DNA of 45,491 nucleotides from Chromera velia (GCA_018398765.1 JAHBMJ010005917.1:9937-55427), one strand, 5' to 3'. Positions 34,718-44,934 are shown, counted from the first letter of the stretch. Numbers and translations: made by a program. Notes: generated by a model not told the origin, from the letters alone.

Positions 34718-35344
34718 ATGGCAATGTCACACCACCCGTACGTCCCTGTGGAAGACAAGCAGGCCTTTGCAGACAACTGGGCAGCAAAGTACACATGTGA
34801 GGGGTTCAACATCCGATCAGATGCGTACTCGACCTTCACCATCGTTTCTGCCTTGATCTTCGGGTACGCAGCAACCCTCGTCTCGTCCTTTGCGTCGGAG
34901 TCCTCTTACAGTTTCGCTATCTGGGGATTTCCCGTCGAGAATATTCGGATGGGTGTCTGCCTGCTGGCAGCAATCGCGTCTCTGTATAGCACAGTTGCCT
35001 TCGCACTCCAGGCCTATTACATTAAGCGAATGGTAGGTTGGGATAGGGCTGACCTGCTACAGAGCTTCACGGCCTACTTCGATGACATTCGGGATTATGG
35101 GCGGAATGCGCTATGGATCGCCCTAACTCTCATTATAACTGATGAGTTTCTCGTCTTGTTTGATGTCATCTTCTCAACCGCGCAGACGAAGTACACCATC
35201 GCCTTTTTCTGCACCCTGGCTTTCATCGGCCTTGCTGGAGCTGCGCTAGTTGTGGTTGCAGTGAGACGAATGGGTGCCAAGTACGTGGAGTTGAAAAAAA
35301 AGAGAGATTTGCCTGCTGATACTGGAACTCAGGTTCCCGTATAA
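34718..35344 (+). CDS. four-helix integral membrane protein, unknown function
   Basis: Single-exon gene of 208 aa, TAA stop. Hydrophobic helices at about 38-58, 76-101, 129-152 and 158-182, with a short soluble N-terminus and a basic, then hydrophilic C-terminus (ELKKKRDLPADTGTQVPV). Helix 3 carries acidic residues (IITDEFLVLFDVIF), unusual in a simple anchor and possibly functional. Helix count and size resemble small channel or tetraspan proteins (for example the Orai layout), but I see no family signature. There is no cleavable signal peptide. Codon composition is balanced, unlike the AT-rich surroundings. A second ATG at 34724 is possible. Coding status is well supported by length, composition and the upstream TATA box. 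Confidence 0.75.
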   Translation: MAMSHHPYVPVEDKQAFADNWAAKYTCEGFNIRSDAYSTFTIVSALIFGYAATLVSSFASESSYSFAIWGFPVENIRMGVCLLAAIASLYSTVAFALQAYYIKRMVGWDRADLLQSFTAYFDDIRDYGRNALWIALTLIITDEFLVLFDVIFSTAQTKYTIAFFCTLAFIGLAGAALVVVAVRRMGAKYVELKKKRDLPADTGTQVPV

Positions 35345-35710
35345 AAAGAGATTTCAACCACCTTGTGCAGCCTCGGGCGGAGATCTGGACCGATTCGATA
35401 CTTCCACACGACAACTTCCCCCAAAATGCACATCGCGTCATCTGCTCCTGAAGGTGACGCACAAGATCTTTATTCAGCCTTAAAGTGGTCACTCTATTCA
35501 GAGACTCAGAGCATACAGTGATGCACTCGCAGTGCTTTGAACAAAACCTCCCGATCCGTACTTTTCGCACTCTTCGTTTAATGTGTAGCTCGCAGATTGT
35601 TGCAAGCGGTTGGTACATTTTTTCCTTCAGTAAATGAAATAAACAGTCCTTCTAATCTCCGTCGCTCGGTCGGTTTCGTCTTTTCCAGTTTTTTTCTAGG
35701 CGCTTTATTT

Positions 35711-35712
<2 letters not shown>

Positions 35713-35746
<34 letters not shown>

Positions 35747-35909
35747 TCTCTCTCTGTGTGTGTGTGTGTGTGTAAGTATGTGTGTACGTATGGGTGTACG
35801 TGTGTGTGTAAGTATGGGTGTGTGTAAGTGCGGGTGTAAGTATCGGTGTGTGTAAGTGTGTGTGTGTTAGTGTGTGTGCGTAAGTGTGTGTGCGTAAGTG
35901 TGTGTGCGT

Positions 35910-35952
<43 letters not shown>

Positions 35953-35960
35953 TGTTCGTA
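35713..35960. repeat. CT then GT-rich microsatellite
   Basis: A CT run (35713-35755) followed by about 200 bases of TGTG with GTAAG and GGGTGT interruptions, directly abutting the dispersed repeat copy at 35965. Confidence 0.92.
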
Positions 35961-35964
35961 TACG

Positions 35965-36386
35965 AGATACACCCAACCAGTTGGGTGAGTGCCTCGGGGG
36001 GCCCTTTAGGGGGTCCGCAAATTTGATTGATGCACACCATCGGGGGCTTGGGCATGTCTTGTGCAGGTGCATGCATGCATGGGGCGGGGGCCACGGCAAC
36101 GCGCACGAAGTATGCTTTTCGGGACCGCGCGAGCATGCACTTGCAACTCCATGCGAGTTACTTGAGGGGCACGCATGTGCAAAGTAATTAAGGTATGTGC
36201 GATCGCGGCTCCGTGTGAGTTGCTTGAGGGGCACATTTTGGAATTCGGGCGACACCGTGACAGACAGAGATAGAAGCGACCCCCCCGGCCCCCAAAAATG
36301 AAAAAATGCGTTATGCGAGTGCGTGCGATCTCAGGGCCTCTCGGCTGATCTCAGCAGAGCTGAGCTGCCCCCCGAGGCGATGTGTG
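35965..36386 (+). repeat. mosaic dispersed repeat, copy A
   Basis: Block I (35965-36059; ACCCAACCAGTTGGGTGAGT to GGGCATGTC) and block II (about 36145-36386; TGCGAGTTACTTGAGGGGCA, GAATTCGGGCGACACCGTGA, to CCCCCGAGGCGAT). Block II recurs at 39688-39947 in the same orientation, and split and inverted at 37389-37487 and 38706-38905. Block I recurs inverted at 39596-39674. It contains a small palindrome, CTGATCTCAGCAGAGCTGAG. No coding frame seen. Confidence 0.85.
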
Positions 36387-36512
36387 TGTTCGTATATGTG
36401 TGTGCGTGTGACAGCGCCGTGTGTGTGTGTGTGTGTGTGTGTGTGTTCGTATATGTGTGTGCGTGTGACAGCGCCGTATGTGTGTGTGTGTGTGTGTATG
36501 TGTGTGTGATAT
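36387..36512 (+). repeat. duplicated GT-rich unit after copy A
   Basis: TTCGTATATGTGTGTGCGTG followed by TGACAGCGCCGT occurs twice (about 36388-36420 and 36446-36478) within GT runs. Confidence 0.85.
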
Positions 36513-37102
36513 TAAGTGTGTAAGAATGTCACAGATTATGAGCTGATTGAAGCCTGATTGATATACCTTTCCCACACTTTGAAGAAGTGTAAAGAGGTGG
36601 CCGGGGGGCGGTGGAGATCGAGGGGCTGGCCTTTAATATATTAAGATTATATACTTTTGGCTACTTTTGGCGTTCTATTGGCGTTTTGCAGAAGTAACTA
36701 CATTACTATAAAGTTTTTTATAAATTTTTATATAAGAAACACATCAATTTCTAATTAAATTTCCTTGCACATTCGATGATTTTAGATGATTTATGCATTC
36801 GATACTATTCGATACTAAATGAGCAGGAGAAAGATACCGCAGTGACCGCACCGCCGTTCCGAACATGTTCCGCTGAGAAGAGACCTCGCAAACCTGTCCG
36901 ACTTTAGAAGGGGATCGACGTAATACCCCGATGTATATATGCATGTATGTTGCTTTGCCACCGATATACGAATGTGTCATGGCACGCCGCTGTGCACCGT
37001 GCCCCCCAAGTACATACAACGCCGCTCATACCGCGACCACACTGGCAGCACCTAATTAATTATTCTTTTTCGATCAGCCGAGGATTGGGTAGCAATTGAC
37101 CT
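36513..37102. other. intergenic, nothing recognised
   Basis: Mixed to AT-rich sequence between repeats. No gene or RNA recognised. Confidence 0.45.
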
Positions 37103-37372
37103 GGTCGGGCCTAGGCCATGGTATTGGCCATGGCCATAGCCATAGCCATGGCTATGGTCTAGGCATTGGCATTGGTGTCATAATGGCATGGCCTAAGGCC
37201 TAGGCAGTCGTCACATGGTGCATGACAAGGTGGTTGGCCAACCAGGAATTTTGAGTAGACATAACTTGGTTGACCCAGTCGGGCCTAGGCCATGGTATTG
37301 GCCATGGCCATAGCCATGGCCATGGCCTAGGCATTGGTACTGGTGTCATATAATGGCGTGGCCCAAGGCCTT
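37103..37372 (+). repeat. direct repeat of CCATGGCC-rich palindromic unit
   Basis: GTCGGGCCTAGGCCATGGTA and the following TTGGCCATGGCCATAGCCAT occur at about 37106 and 37279, each followed by a GGCATTGG...GTGTCATA segment and GGCCTAAGGCC- or GGCCCAAGGCC-type palindromes. Two units about 173 bases apart. Confidence 0.85.
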
Positions 37373-37388
37373 TTTAGGACTGCATGCA

Positions 37389-37487
37389 CACGGATCGCCT
37401 CGGGGGGCAGCTCAGCTCTGCTGAGATCAGCCGAGAGGCCCTGAGATCGCATGCACTCGCATAACACATTTTTTCATTTTTCGGGGC
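37389..37487 (-). repeat. mosaic dispersed repeat, copy C, first half (inverted)
   Basis: Reverse complement of the end of block II (copy A about 36290-36386): ATCGCCTCGGGGGGCAGCTC through CATTTTTTCATTTTT. The rest of the block continues at 38706, after the inserted element. Confidence 0.85.
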
Positions 37488-37504
37488 TGCGCAATGCGGC
37501 GGCG

Positions 37505-38697
37505 GGTCATACAGATGTGCATGGACCAATTAGAACCCGCCGCCAGACCTTAACCAGCTCAAAAATTTCGAGGGGAAAAGAAATAGCCCTCTGTTCCCTT
37601 TTCCCTCCTGGACTCAAAACAACGACCCTAGGAGACGTTAGTTTGCCTTTCTAGACTCTCTCTAGCTGCTTGGTGTAGAAAAAACGACTCCCAGACTCAC
37701 AGGGAGTTCAAAGAATGGACGTCTGAGGTCTAGCACTTGAAGAGGCCAAAGTGGCCTTCCTGGACTCAGAAGTTCAGAAAGGGCTGTGGTATATCAATGA
37801 TGATAAAATGCATACCAACACGCTCCATCTGGTCCAGGTAAGTTAGTTCCAACAGGGGATAAGGAATGGTTGATGCACTGTGGACTTCAACTGACAAGTC
37901 TGCTCATGAACAGAAAGATACACTCCAGATGGCGCCCTATGTCAAATTGTTGGAAGGGCTTTTTCCTTTTTGAGCACTTCAAACCTGTAGCCATCACACA
38001 AAGATACTGCCCAACACTCATATGCTCCTGTCTGGAGGGAAAGAACAGGACAGAACTACTTACCGGGGGAGCTGGAGGTCGATTAATACCCCTCAGACAC
38101 CAATTCTCCATAACAGGAAGACAAAACAATCTCACCTTCCCGCAACCAGCAGACTCACCAGGAACCTATCCCGCTGGCCTGGAAGGATGACAACAGACAC
38201 AGGGCATTGGGCAAAATTGCTGGGCATCGATTCTGCGGCCTCCTGGTAGAAAGAAGGAATGTTGCTTTGGATGCCTGGGAGGTACTTTCCTGACTGGTTC
38301 AGACTGGAGCTGCCAGACACGCCAAAGCAGATCAACTGTACCACAAGACTTCACCCAGACACAGAGGCAAACTGTCTAGTACTAGGGGAGCGGAATTGTA
38401 CCAGTTTGACCATCGGTGCTGCTCTACACAACAAGGTAGACAGGAAGGGACAAGAGGATGAAATGACCCTTCTCTGTATGTTAGTGTGCTTTTTTGGTGT
38501 TTTGAATATAATTTCAGGATTTTGAGAGTGGCCCCGGAAAGTTTTGGCCCAAATTCTTGCACCAATGCACTCAGTGGCCTCTGAGGACCAATTTGGTGCC
38601 TTTCTGGGCCCTGGGCGCCGCCGGAATCGCGCGGACCAGCTCAACTGGCTCAAAAATTTCAGACCCTTCTAATTGGTCCATGCACATCTGTATAACC
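37505..38697. mobile_element. 1.19-kb terminal-inverted-repeat element
   Basis: Terminal inverted repeats of 31 bp with one mismatch (37505-37535 and 38667-38697; core ATACAGATGTGCATGGACCA). The element lies between the two halves of an inverted dispersed-repeat copy, so it looks like an insertion. It holds no intact transposase. One exon-like stretch is 37730-37837 (36 codons; LALEEAKVAFLDSEVQKGLW then YINDDKMHTNTLHLVQ) ending in a CAG/GTAAGT donor; its family is not recognised. Probably a non-autonomous or decayed DNA transposon. Confidence 0.65.
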
Positions 38698-38705
38698 ACC
38701 TTCCA

Positions 38706-38905
38706 TGTTGTGCGGGGGATTAGTTGTGTCTCTGTTACGGTCGGTGTCGCTCGAGTTCTAAAATGTGCCCCTCAAACAACTTGCACGGAGCCACGATCGT
38801 ATATGCCTTAATTATTTTGTGCATGCGTGCCCCTCAGGTAACTCAGACGGAGTTACACATGCATACGACGTGCGCGCAGTATACTTTGCTGCCGTGGCCC
38901 CCGTC
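38706..38905 (-). repeat. mosaic dispersed repeat, copy C, second half (inverted)
   Basis: Diverged reverse complement of block II and the adjacent GC-rich part of copy A: TGTGCCCCTCAAACAACTTG, CACGGAGCCACGATCG, TGCCGTGGCCCCCGTCC. Confidence 0.75.
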
Positions 38906-38929
38906 CTAGGTGCATCCTGGTAACTTGGT

Positions 38930-39555
38930 AGTCAGCCAGAAATAGGGGGGTGGTTACCAGGTTGGCCGGTAACCTGGCCGGCCGAGTCTTTGGAGGTTGA
39001 GTTGGAGGAGAGAGCAAATGAGCCTGATGCATTCACAGAAGCAGTTAGAAGAGGGGGAGGGGAGGAAGTCATCGATTTTGTCCAGCCTCAGTCTCAGGCT
39101 GTCGTCAATGCCAAGAAGAGTCTGAGAAGAGGCGCTAGATAGAAAGTATCTGCGCAAATCAGTTGATGGATCAAAATCCCTCAACTGGTTTTTGTTCAGA
39201 TACAGCTATCGCGTCGAGTTGACTGTGCATGTGTTTCACGCGTGTTTTGTGCATGTGTCTATGCTTTCATGCCGCATGAATGTGTTTCATCGATTTTCAT
39301 GCATGCTATTCGCTTGTTGTGCGTGCATATGAGTTTCATGCGTGAAAGAAAAACAGTTTTAGGATTCAAAAGTTTTCGCGTCTTTCGAATGCGGCCAGAT
39401 TTTTTTTAAATTTTTTTTCTATAATTTTTTTTTCTAGATTTTTATTTTTGTTTTTTTTTTTAATTATATGGCCGGTAAACCGGTAACCTGGCCATTGTTA
39501 AAAAATTAGTCTAGCCCGGCCAGGTAACCGGTTACCCGGTAATTACCTGGCCATC
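38930..39555. repeat. segment bounded by GGTAACCTGGCC palindromic repeats
   Basis: GGTTACCAGG/CCGGTAACCTGGCC at 38950-38985 and a denser cluster (CCGGTAACCTGGCC, GGCCAGGTAACCGGTTACC) at 39470-39553 enclose about 480 bases with poly-T runs (39398-39460) and no gene. Adjacent dispersed-repeat copies stop at both edges, suggesting another insertion. Confidence 0.5.
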
Positions 39556-39595
39556 ATGCAACTAGGGCCCCCGCCCTATAGCAGCATACAACTTA

Positions 39596-39947
39596 GACAT
39601 GTCTAAGCCCCCGATGGTGTGCATTAATTAGCGGACCCCCCCGAGGCACTCACCCGACTGGTTGGGGTGCATCCCATATAATACATGCAACTCCGTGCGA
39701 GTTACTTGAGGGGCATGCATCATGATGTACGAGCGCGGATCGATCGAGTTTAAATGCGATCGCGGCTCCGTGCGAGTTGCTTGAGGGGCACATTTTGGAA
39801 TTCGGGCGACACCGTGACAGACAGACAGACACCGAACCCCCCGGGCCGGCCGGCCCCCCAAAAATGAAAAAATGCGTTATGCGAGTGCGTGCGATCTCAG
39901 GGCCTCTCGGCTGATCTCAGCAGAGCTGAGCTGCCCCCCGAGGCGAT
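39596..39947 (+). repeat. mosaic dispersed repeat, copy B
   Basis: Block I is inverted relative to copy A (39596-39674), while block II (39688-39947) has the same orientation. Block II ends CCCCCCGAGGCGATA, running into the TATA box of the next gene. Confidence 0.85.
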
Positions 39948-39952
39948 ATAAG
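39947..39952 (+). promoter_or_regulatory. TATA box of Cys-rich membrane protein gene
   Basis: TATAAG, 120 bases before the ATG at 40067, at the very end of dispersed-repeat copy B. Confidence 0.55.
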
Positions 39953-40066
39953 ACGCATAAGCATGCGTTGATACAGTAAGTTCCCTTGGTGAGAAAATCG
40001 CAGTCGCAATCCATGTCTTGTGAGAAACGGTCATGTGACAGGGTGTGAACAACCAAGAAAACGACA

Positions 40067-41650
40067 ATGGGAAGACGTGCACTGTTGCAGGGGACCCTGC
40101 TTGTTGTCTCGCTGCTCCTTACACGCCGTTGCCAAGCGACAGACCCATACCCCGACTCGCAGTTCGATTGTGAAGGGGAGTCAACCTGCAGGTCCGCCTA
40201 TGCTGGAGGAGCGGAATGTCGTGACAAAAGCAGGTGTACTGGTGAACGATGCACGGACGAGGACGCGGCATACAGAATCGGAATGTTGTGCAACGGTTGG
40301 CCTGGATACAACGGCGGCTACCCGATGAGTGGCTTGAAGTGGGACTCCGAGAACGAATTCTACGCGTGTCTTGAGACAGCTACTGTCGGGGTGGAGACCT
40401 ACTGCCAGCGCTGGAGCATTCAGGAGAGGTCCGCCGATGAATTCGAGGACGGCGAGTGCGTCTGTAAGAACGACCTCTGCAGGAATTGGAGCTGCGTCCA
40501 GACCGAACAGAAGCACTGCAACGACGGCGACTGGGCAGCAGGAAACAACCGCTGCTGTGGTAGACGTTGCAGCAAAAGCCGCTGTTACGAGACATGTTAC
40601 CAAGTGCAGGTCGGTTGGTCCATACGATCCATGCACGGACGCTCTTGCTTCATTCAATTTGACTGACCTGAGTCTTGGCCTATAGGTTTTGAAGGCTCGT
40701 ATGTGTGCACATGGATTGACAAGCACTCGCCTATTTCCCTTCCCTCAATGCTGCAGGTCGACATGGAGTATGCAGACTGTGGGTGTACAGAATTGGCGGA
40801 GAAGAGTGATGGATCGGGGCAGTTCTGCACGAAGTGGGAGTGCGATGAATATGAGCACGACAGTGTGGCAAGCGAACACGAGAAGTACACCTGTCGGGAG
40901 AACACGGGACAGTACTGTTCCAGGTGGACTGGGGACATCGACTCAACAGAGGAATTTGAGACCACCGATTGTGAATGTCGAGTTGTGGGAACGAACGGTC
41001 ACTTCTGCCAAGAATGGTTCTGCTTTGAGAAGGGACTGGATTATTGGTACCCCAATTTGCTCTGGAGTTTCCTTCCTATTTGTGCGGGTTTGTTTGGTAT
41101 CTGGTTGGCAGTCTCTGACAAAGTTTTTAGGAAGGGGAAGACATGCGGCATCTTCATTCTGTTCGGGTGGATTTCCGGCTGGATAATTCTCGGGGTCTGG
41201 CTTGCTGGTATTTTGGTCTTAATCATCTCCGCAGCCGTTCTCCTGGCGTTGCCTCTCTTGGTCTGTTTCTGCAAGAAGTACAAGAAAAACTCCTACACGC
41301 ACACACCTGTCGAAAAGTACAAACCTCCGCCCACGCCTGAGGTCGAGCCCTCCCCAGACCCACCAGCCCAAGAAGTCAATCCGCCTCCTCAGCCGATCTA
41401 CCCCCCCCCTGTCCAACCTGTGTACCCCCAGCCTGTTCAGCCTGCCCAACCAGTCACGGTGATCATCCAAAACGACCCCCCGCCACAACCAACGACCCCT
41501 CATCACCCCCACCCCAACTACCCAGGCGAACAATACAACCTGCCAGCCTATGAGACGCCCCCCCCGGGGTATGGCCCATCCGGAGACGCCCCGCCAAATT
41601 ACAGCGGAGCAAACTACGGTGGGAACAATTACGGAGGTGGGAATTACTAG
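40067..41650 (+). CDS. Cys-rich multi-spanning membrane protein with proline-rich tail
   Basis: Two exons (40067-40609 and 40757-41650, phase 0), 478 aa, TAG stop. Signal peptide about 1-24 (RRALLQGTLLVVSLLL). The ectodomain to about residue 280 is rich in Cys. A module YCxRW...EFE...CxC...CxxWxC appears twice in full (113-143 and 234-270), and the CxC...CxxWxC half a third time (189-210). Hydrophobic segments at about 283-301, 311-333 and 334-352, then a basic CKKYKKN stop-transfer. The cytosolic tail (354-478) is Pro/Tyr/Asn-rich with LPAYETPPPGYGPSG and a repetitive YSGANYGGNNYGGGNY end, so it may bind SH3/WW-type domains or self-associate. It resembles a surface receptor or wall-associated protein in layout. 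No family recognised. The coding call is strong because both exons are long, phase-matched and Cys-periodic. Confidence 0.85.
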
Positions 41651-42360
41651 CTAGGAAGGTGCGGGGAGTTGGGGCTCGTCGGTATCCTGCATGTAGAGTA
41701 CATGGAAACGGGCAACACAAATCAAGGTGCCAGACAACAGCTAGGGCCCCACTAAAGAACCAAAGGGGGGAGCAATTTTATTGTGAATCGTCGGACGAGA
41801 GTGGCCTCGCAGACGAGTGAAGAGAGAGAGGCATCAAGGGAGGGAGAGAGCGACTGAAGCAACACAAAATTAATCTTCATTTGATGCTATCGAATACATG
41901 GGGAACCTAGATGGGAGCGGGCAGGGAAATACTACAACTGTGTCAGTCTGCATGCGCCACGCCTTGTTCATAAGAACAGAGAAAAATCAATTGTAAATCT
42001 CCTTGCTATTCCATATTTTAGACTTGTACCTTCAATTTGAACGTCATTTTTCTCTATATCGGTTTTGTTTCATCGGTATAGTAACATGTCTCTACCCCCC
42101 AGTTTGCTACAGACGTGTCTACTCGCATGGGTAGTGGCATGCCGGTCTTGCTACACATCCTGCATGCAGACTTAAGTTCATTTCATTCGGAATCATTCCT
42201 ATATAGAATCATTCCTAGTTTCATTTAAATTTACCAGCTAATTTACTATTTTTTTTGCATGGTTTTTAGCTGATCATGTTATAGTTTTTGTGGTGTGATC
42301 AGATCAAAATTTCAAAAAAAACTTTTAAATAAACTTGTATAGTACTACACTGCTAGTTAC
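41651..42360. other. intergenic, AT-rich
   Basis: Probable 3' UTR of the Cys-rich gene followed by AT-rich DNA; no gene recognised. Confidence 0.5.
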
Positions 42361-42906
42361 ACTGTACTGTTAGGAGCAACTACCGGCCCTTCTCAGAAAA
42401 CGTTTGGTTACCATCAAATTGGTAACGGTAACCAAAATTTAGTAACTAGGAAGGTTTGAAAAGACTACTGCTACTGTATTAAATTGGTAATCTGGCTATA
42501 TTTGGCCGCAAATATGTTGTATCAGGATCTAACGTAGGAGAAACACATTTTTAAAAACTGTGTACGAGTCACAGTACGACGTGAAAAAGATCACTTTTAA
42601 ACTTGTTTTATCTAAGTTGTTTCTATAAGTTCAAAAACTTGACTTTAAGTTACACATATTTGTGGATTATTGCGGATGTAAGAGAACTTTGCAATAAATC
42701 TATCTTTGCTACCTGATTTACCTACTGGTTTGTCTAGCTTAAAAGAACGATTATCACTGTTAGGGTTACCAAAACAGCGGTAATCATTCACTAATCAATG
42801 TAACTCAGGCTCTGTATGATTATCGCAACAATGAAAATGGTTACTAAGCAGTATAACGACCGCGTGGGTAACCAAACTAAGTTGGTTACTCCTAACAGCA
42901 CAGTCA
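42361..42906. mobile_element. MITE-like element, about 545 bp
   Basis: The left end ACTGTACTGTTAGGAGCAAC (42361-42380) matches the reverse complement of the right end (ACTGTGCTGTTAGGAGTAAC, 42887-42906) with two mismatches over 20 bases. The interior is AT-rich, contains repeated GGTAAC/GTTACC motifs and has no coding frame. Target duplication not resolved. Confidence 0.6.
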
Positions 42907-43441
42907 CAGCCACAGTGTATTGTATACTTTAATTGAGGGCCATTTGAGGCTACTAAACTTAAATATATGGTATGTTATAAACTATATGTTATATTCACTA
43001 TAGGTTATTCGAAATTTCAAATATTGAACATACACCTAGGCGCAGATGTTATACATATGTATTCATCATTTAATAAACGTAAGTGACATAACTGGCTAGA
43101 TAACAGGATATTTTGTGTTCTTTATTAAGGTTTAATCAACTCACTCACGAGTAGCTCACTCACAGTGTGTACTTAATGTATAGTTGGCCAGAGCCTTAAT
43201 TAACGATGGCTCGCATACCTTGAGCGCTTTCTTTGATTTTCTGCGTGGCTGTGCGGAGGCCATGTCCTGATGATGGATCGTCACGACCGGAAGTTGTCTG
43301 ATTCATTCTTTCTGCGCCCTCTCTTTCTCTTGTTGCGCACGTTTTCCATGCGTACGCACTTCTCTCTTCTTTTCTGTATCGCTCTCTTCTAGCTTGGCAA
43401 TGCCCTCTTTTCTCTTGCGTAGGCCAACCTGTGCATGCAAG

Positions 43442-43472
<31 letters not shown>

Positions 43473-44241
43473 GCAGACAGACAGACAGACAGACAGACAG
43501 ACACAGACAGACAGTCTGAGACAGAAAGAAGGAAAAAGGGAGAGAAAAACGCATTGACTCGGGGTGTCTGGCGAGAAGGTCTTCTGTTCTGTTGCAATGG
43601 CAACCATGCATCGGACATGCGGCCTTAATCTGACGGAACATTCAAGCTTGAGCGCATGCGATGCGCATGCGCGAACGGAGTCAAGAAGGTGTATCAAAAT
43701 CTATCGATCAAGTAAAGGAAGAAAGAAAGGAACAGATGAATGAACGGAAACGTATTTTGGGTGCGCACAGCCTCGGGGCGTCACTCTGTCGATCACTGCA
43801 GCCTTTGAATTGAATTGAAAAAAAAGCAATTCACCAATATAGGCAATCAGTCAGTCAGTCAGTCAGTCAGTCAGGTGTCGTTGACGGTGGGGCGGGATCA
43901 AGATTTCATTGGCCCATTGATACCCTCCCCATCCTTTGGGTCTCTCTCTCTTTCTCTCTTTCTCTCTTTCTCTCTCTTGTGTTCCCTTGCTCCCTTTGTA
44001 TCTCTGTGATTAGAATCACGACGTCAATCTTATGCAATCACTCAATAGTCAGCTCGTTCACACAGCCAGATCTTGGACCCGTCTCTTTGCACGCACATGT
44101 GAAGTCCAAATGTGCATAAGAGCTAGGCTCCTCGCGTGGGCGTTCATTAATTCATTGCAGTGTGGACAAAATTCCATACAAAAAGTCCAGTCACAATTGC
44201 GCTTCAATGGCTGGTCTCCGTGACGCGATCAGAGAGTCCAC

Positions 44242-44280
<39 letters not shown>

Positions 44281-44285
44281 TCTCT

Positions 44286-44326
<41 letters not shown>

Positions 44327-44769
44327 GAAATTGTGTTTCTGTTCTATCCTTGTTCCTCAATATGGACTGAGATAGTGAGTCGAAGTAGAAGCCGAGACCG
44401 GCAAAGAACTGACAGCGAGAGATCCAACGAGAAAGAGAAGAAGACAACGCGCAACCCACCCCTGCCTGGCGTGTTGCCCTTCTCCTTTCATTGCTTCGTT
44501 CCTTCTGCTTTCTTTTTTATTTTTCCGTTGAGGCTGCATGTCTCTCCATTTCCATATGCATGAGAAGAAGAGAGGAGAGGAGAGGAGAGGAGAGGTGAGG
44601 CCCACAAAAAAAAGCATCCATCTTCGTCAACGCGGGAACCAACCAAGCATGCCGCCCACTGCCTCTCCCCACTCATCCATCCATCCACCTGTGGATGTCT
44701 TTTCAGTTCTCTCTTCCCCTTACTCTCTTTTCAAGGCGAAGCAAACAAACGTGATTGGGTCTCTTCCCT
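42907..44769. other. gene-poor stretch with microsatellites
   Basis: AT-rich to 43190. ACAG tetranucleotide array at about 43441-43515, AGTC array at 43849-43875, CT arrays at 43938-43978 and 44246-44323, AGGAG run at 44570-44596. No gene recognised. Confidence 0.5.
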
Positions 44770-44880
44770 ATGGATTACTTCACTCACGACGAAACTTTTG
44801 ATCGATTCATGGAGATCAAAAACCCATGGCGGAATTTCATGGTCATCAATAGCAACTTTGTCAACGGACACAAAAGACAG
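44770..44880 (+). CDS. possible first exon of an unknown gene
   Basis: ATG at 44770 opens a 37-codon frame ([20 protein letters not shown], then [17 protein letters not shown]) ending in a CAG/GTGAAG donor at 44880/44881. Without splicing the frame stops at a TAA near 44923. The composition is protein-like and unlike the neighbouring simple repeats; the following intron would hold the GATG array. No family recognised; coding status uncertain. Confidence 0.35.
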
Positions 44881-44934
44881 GTGAAGCACGCACCCCCGCA
44901 TGCAGTCGTGAAGAAGCACCTTTAACTGCCTTAT

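Noticed and set aside
35578-36255. His-Thr repeat protein on the minus strand
   Set aside because: Translation of the CT/GT microsatellite and repeat copy A; no independent support.
37870-38190. Possible transposase in the 1.19-kb inverted-repeat element
   Set aside because: No DDE-type motif could be seen in any frame, and frames are short and overlapping on both strands.
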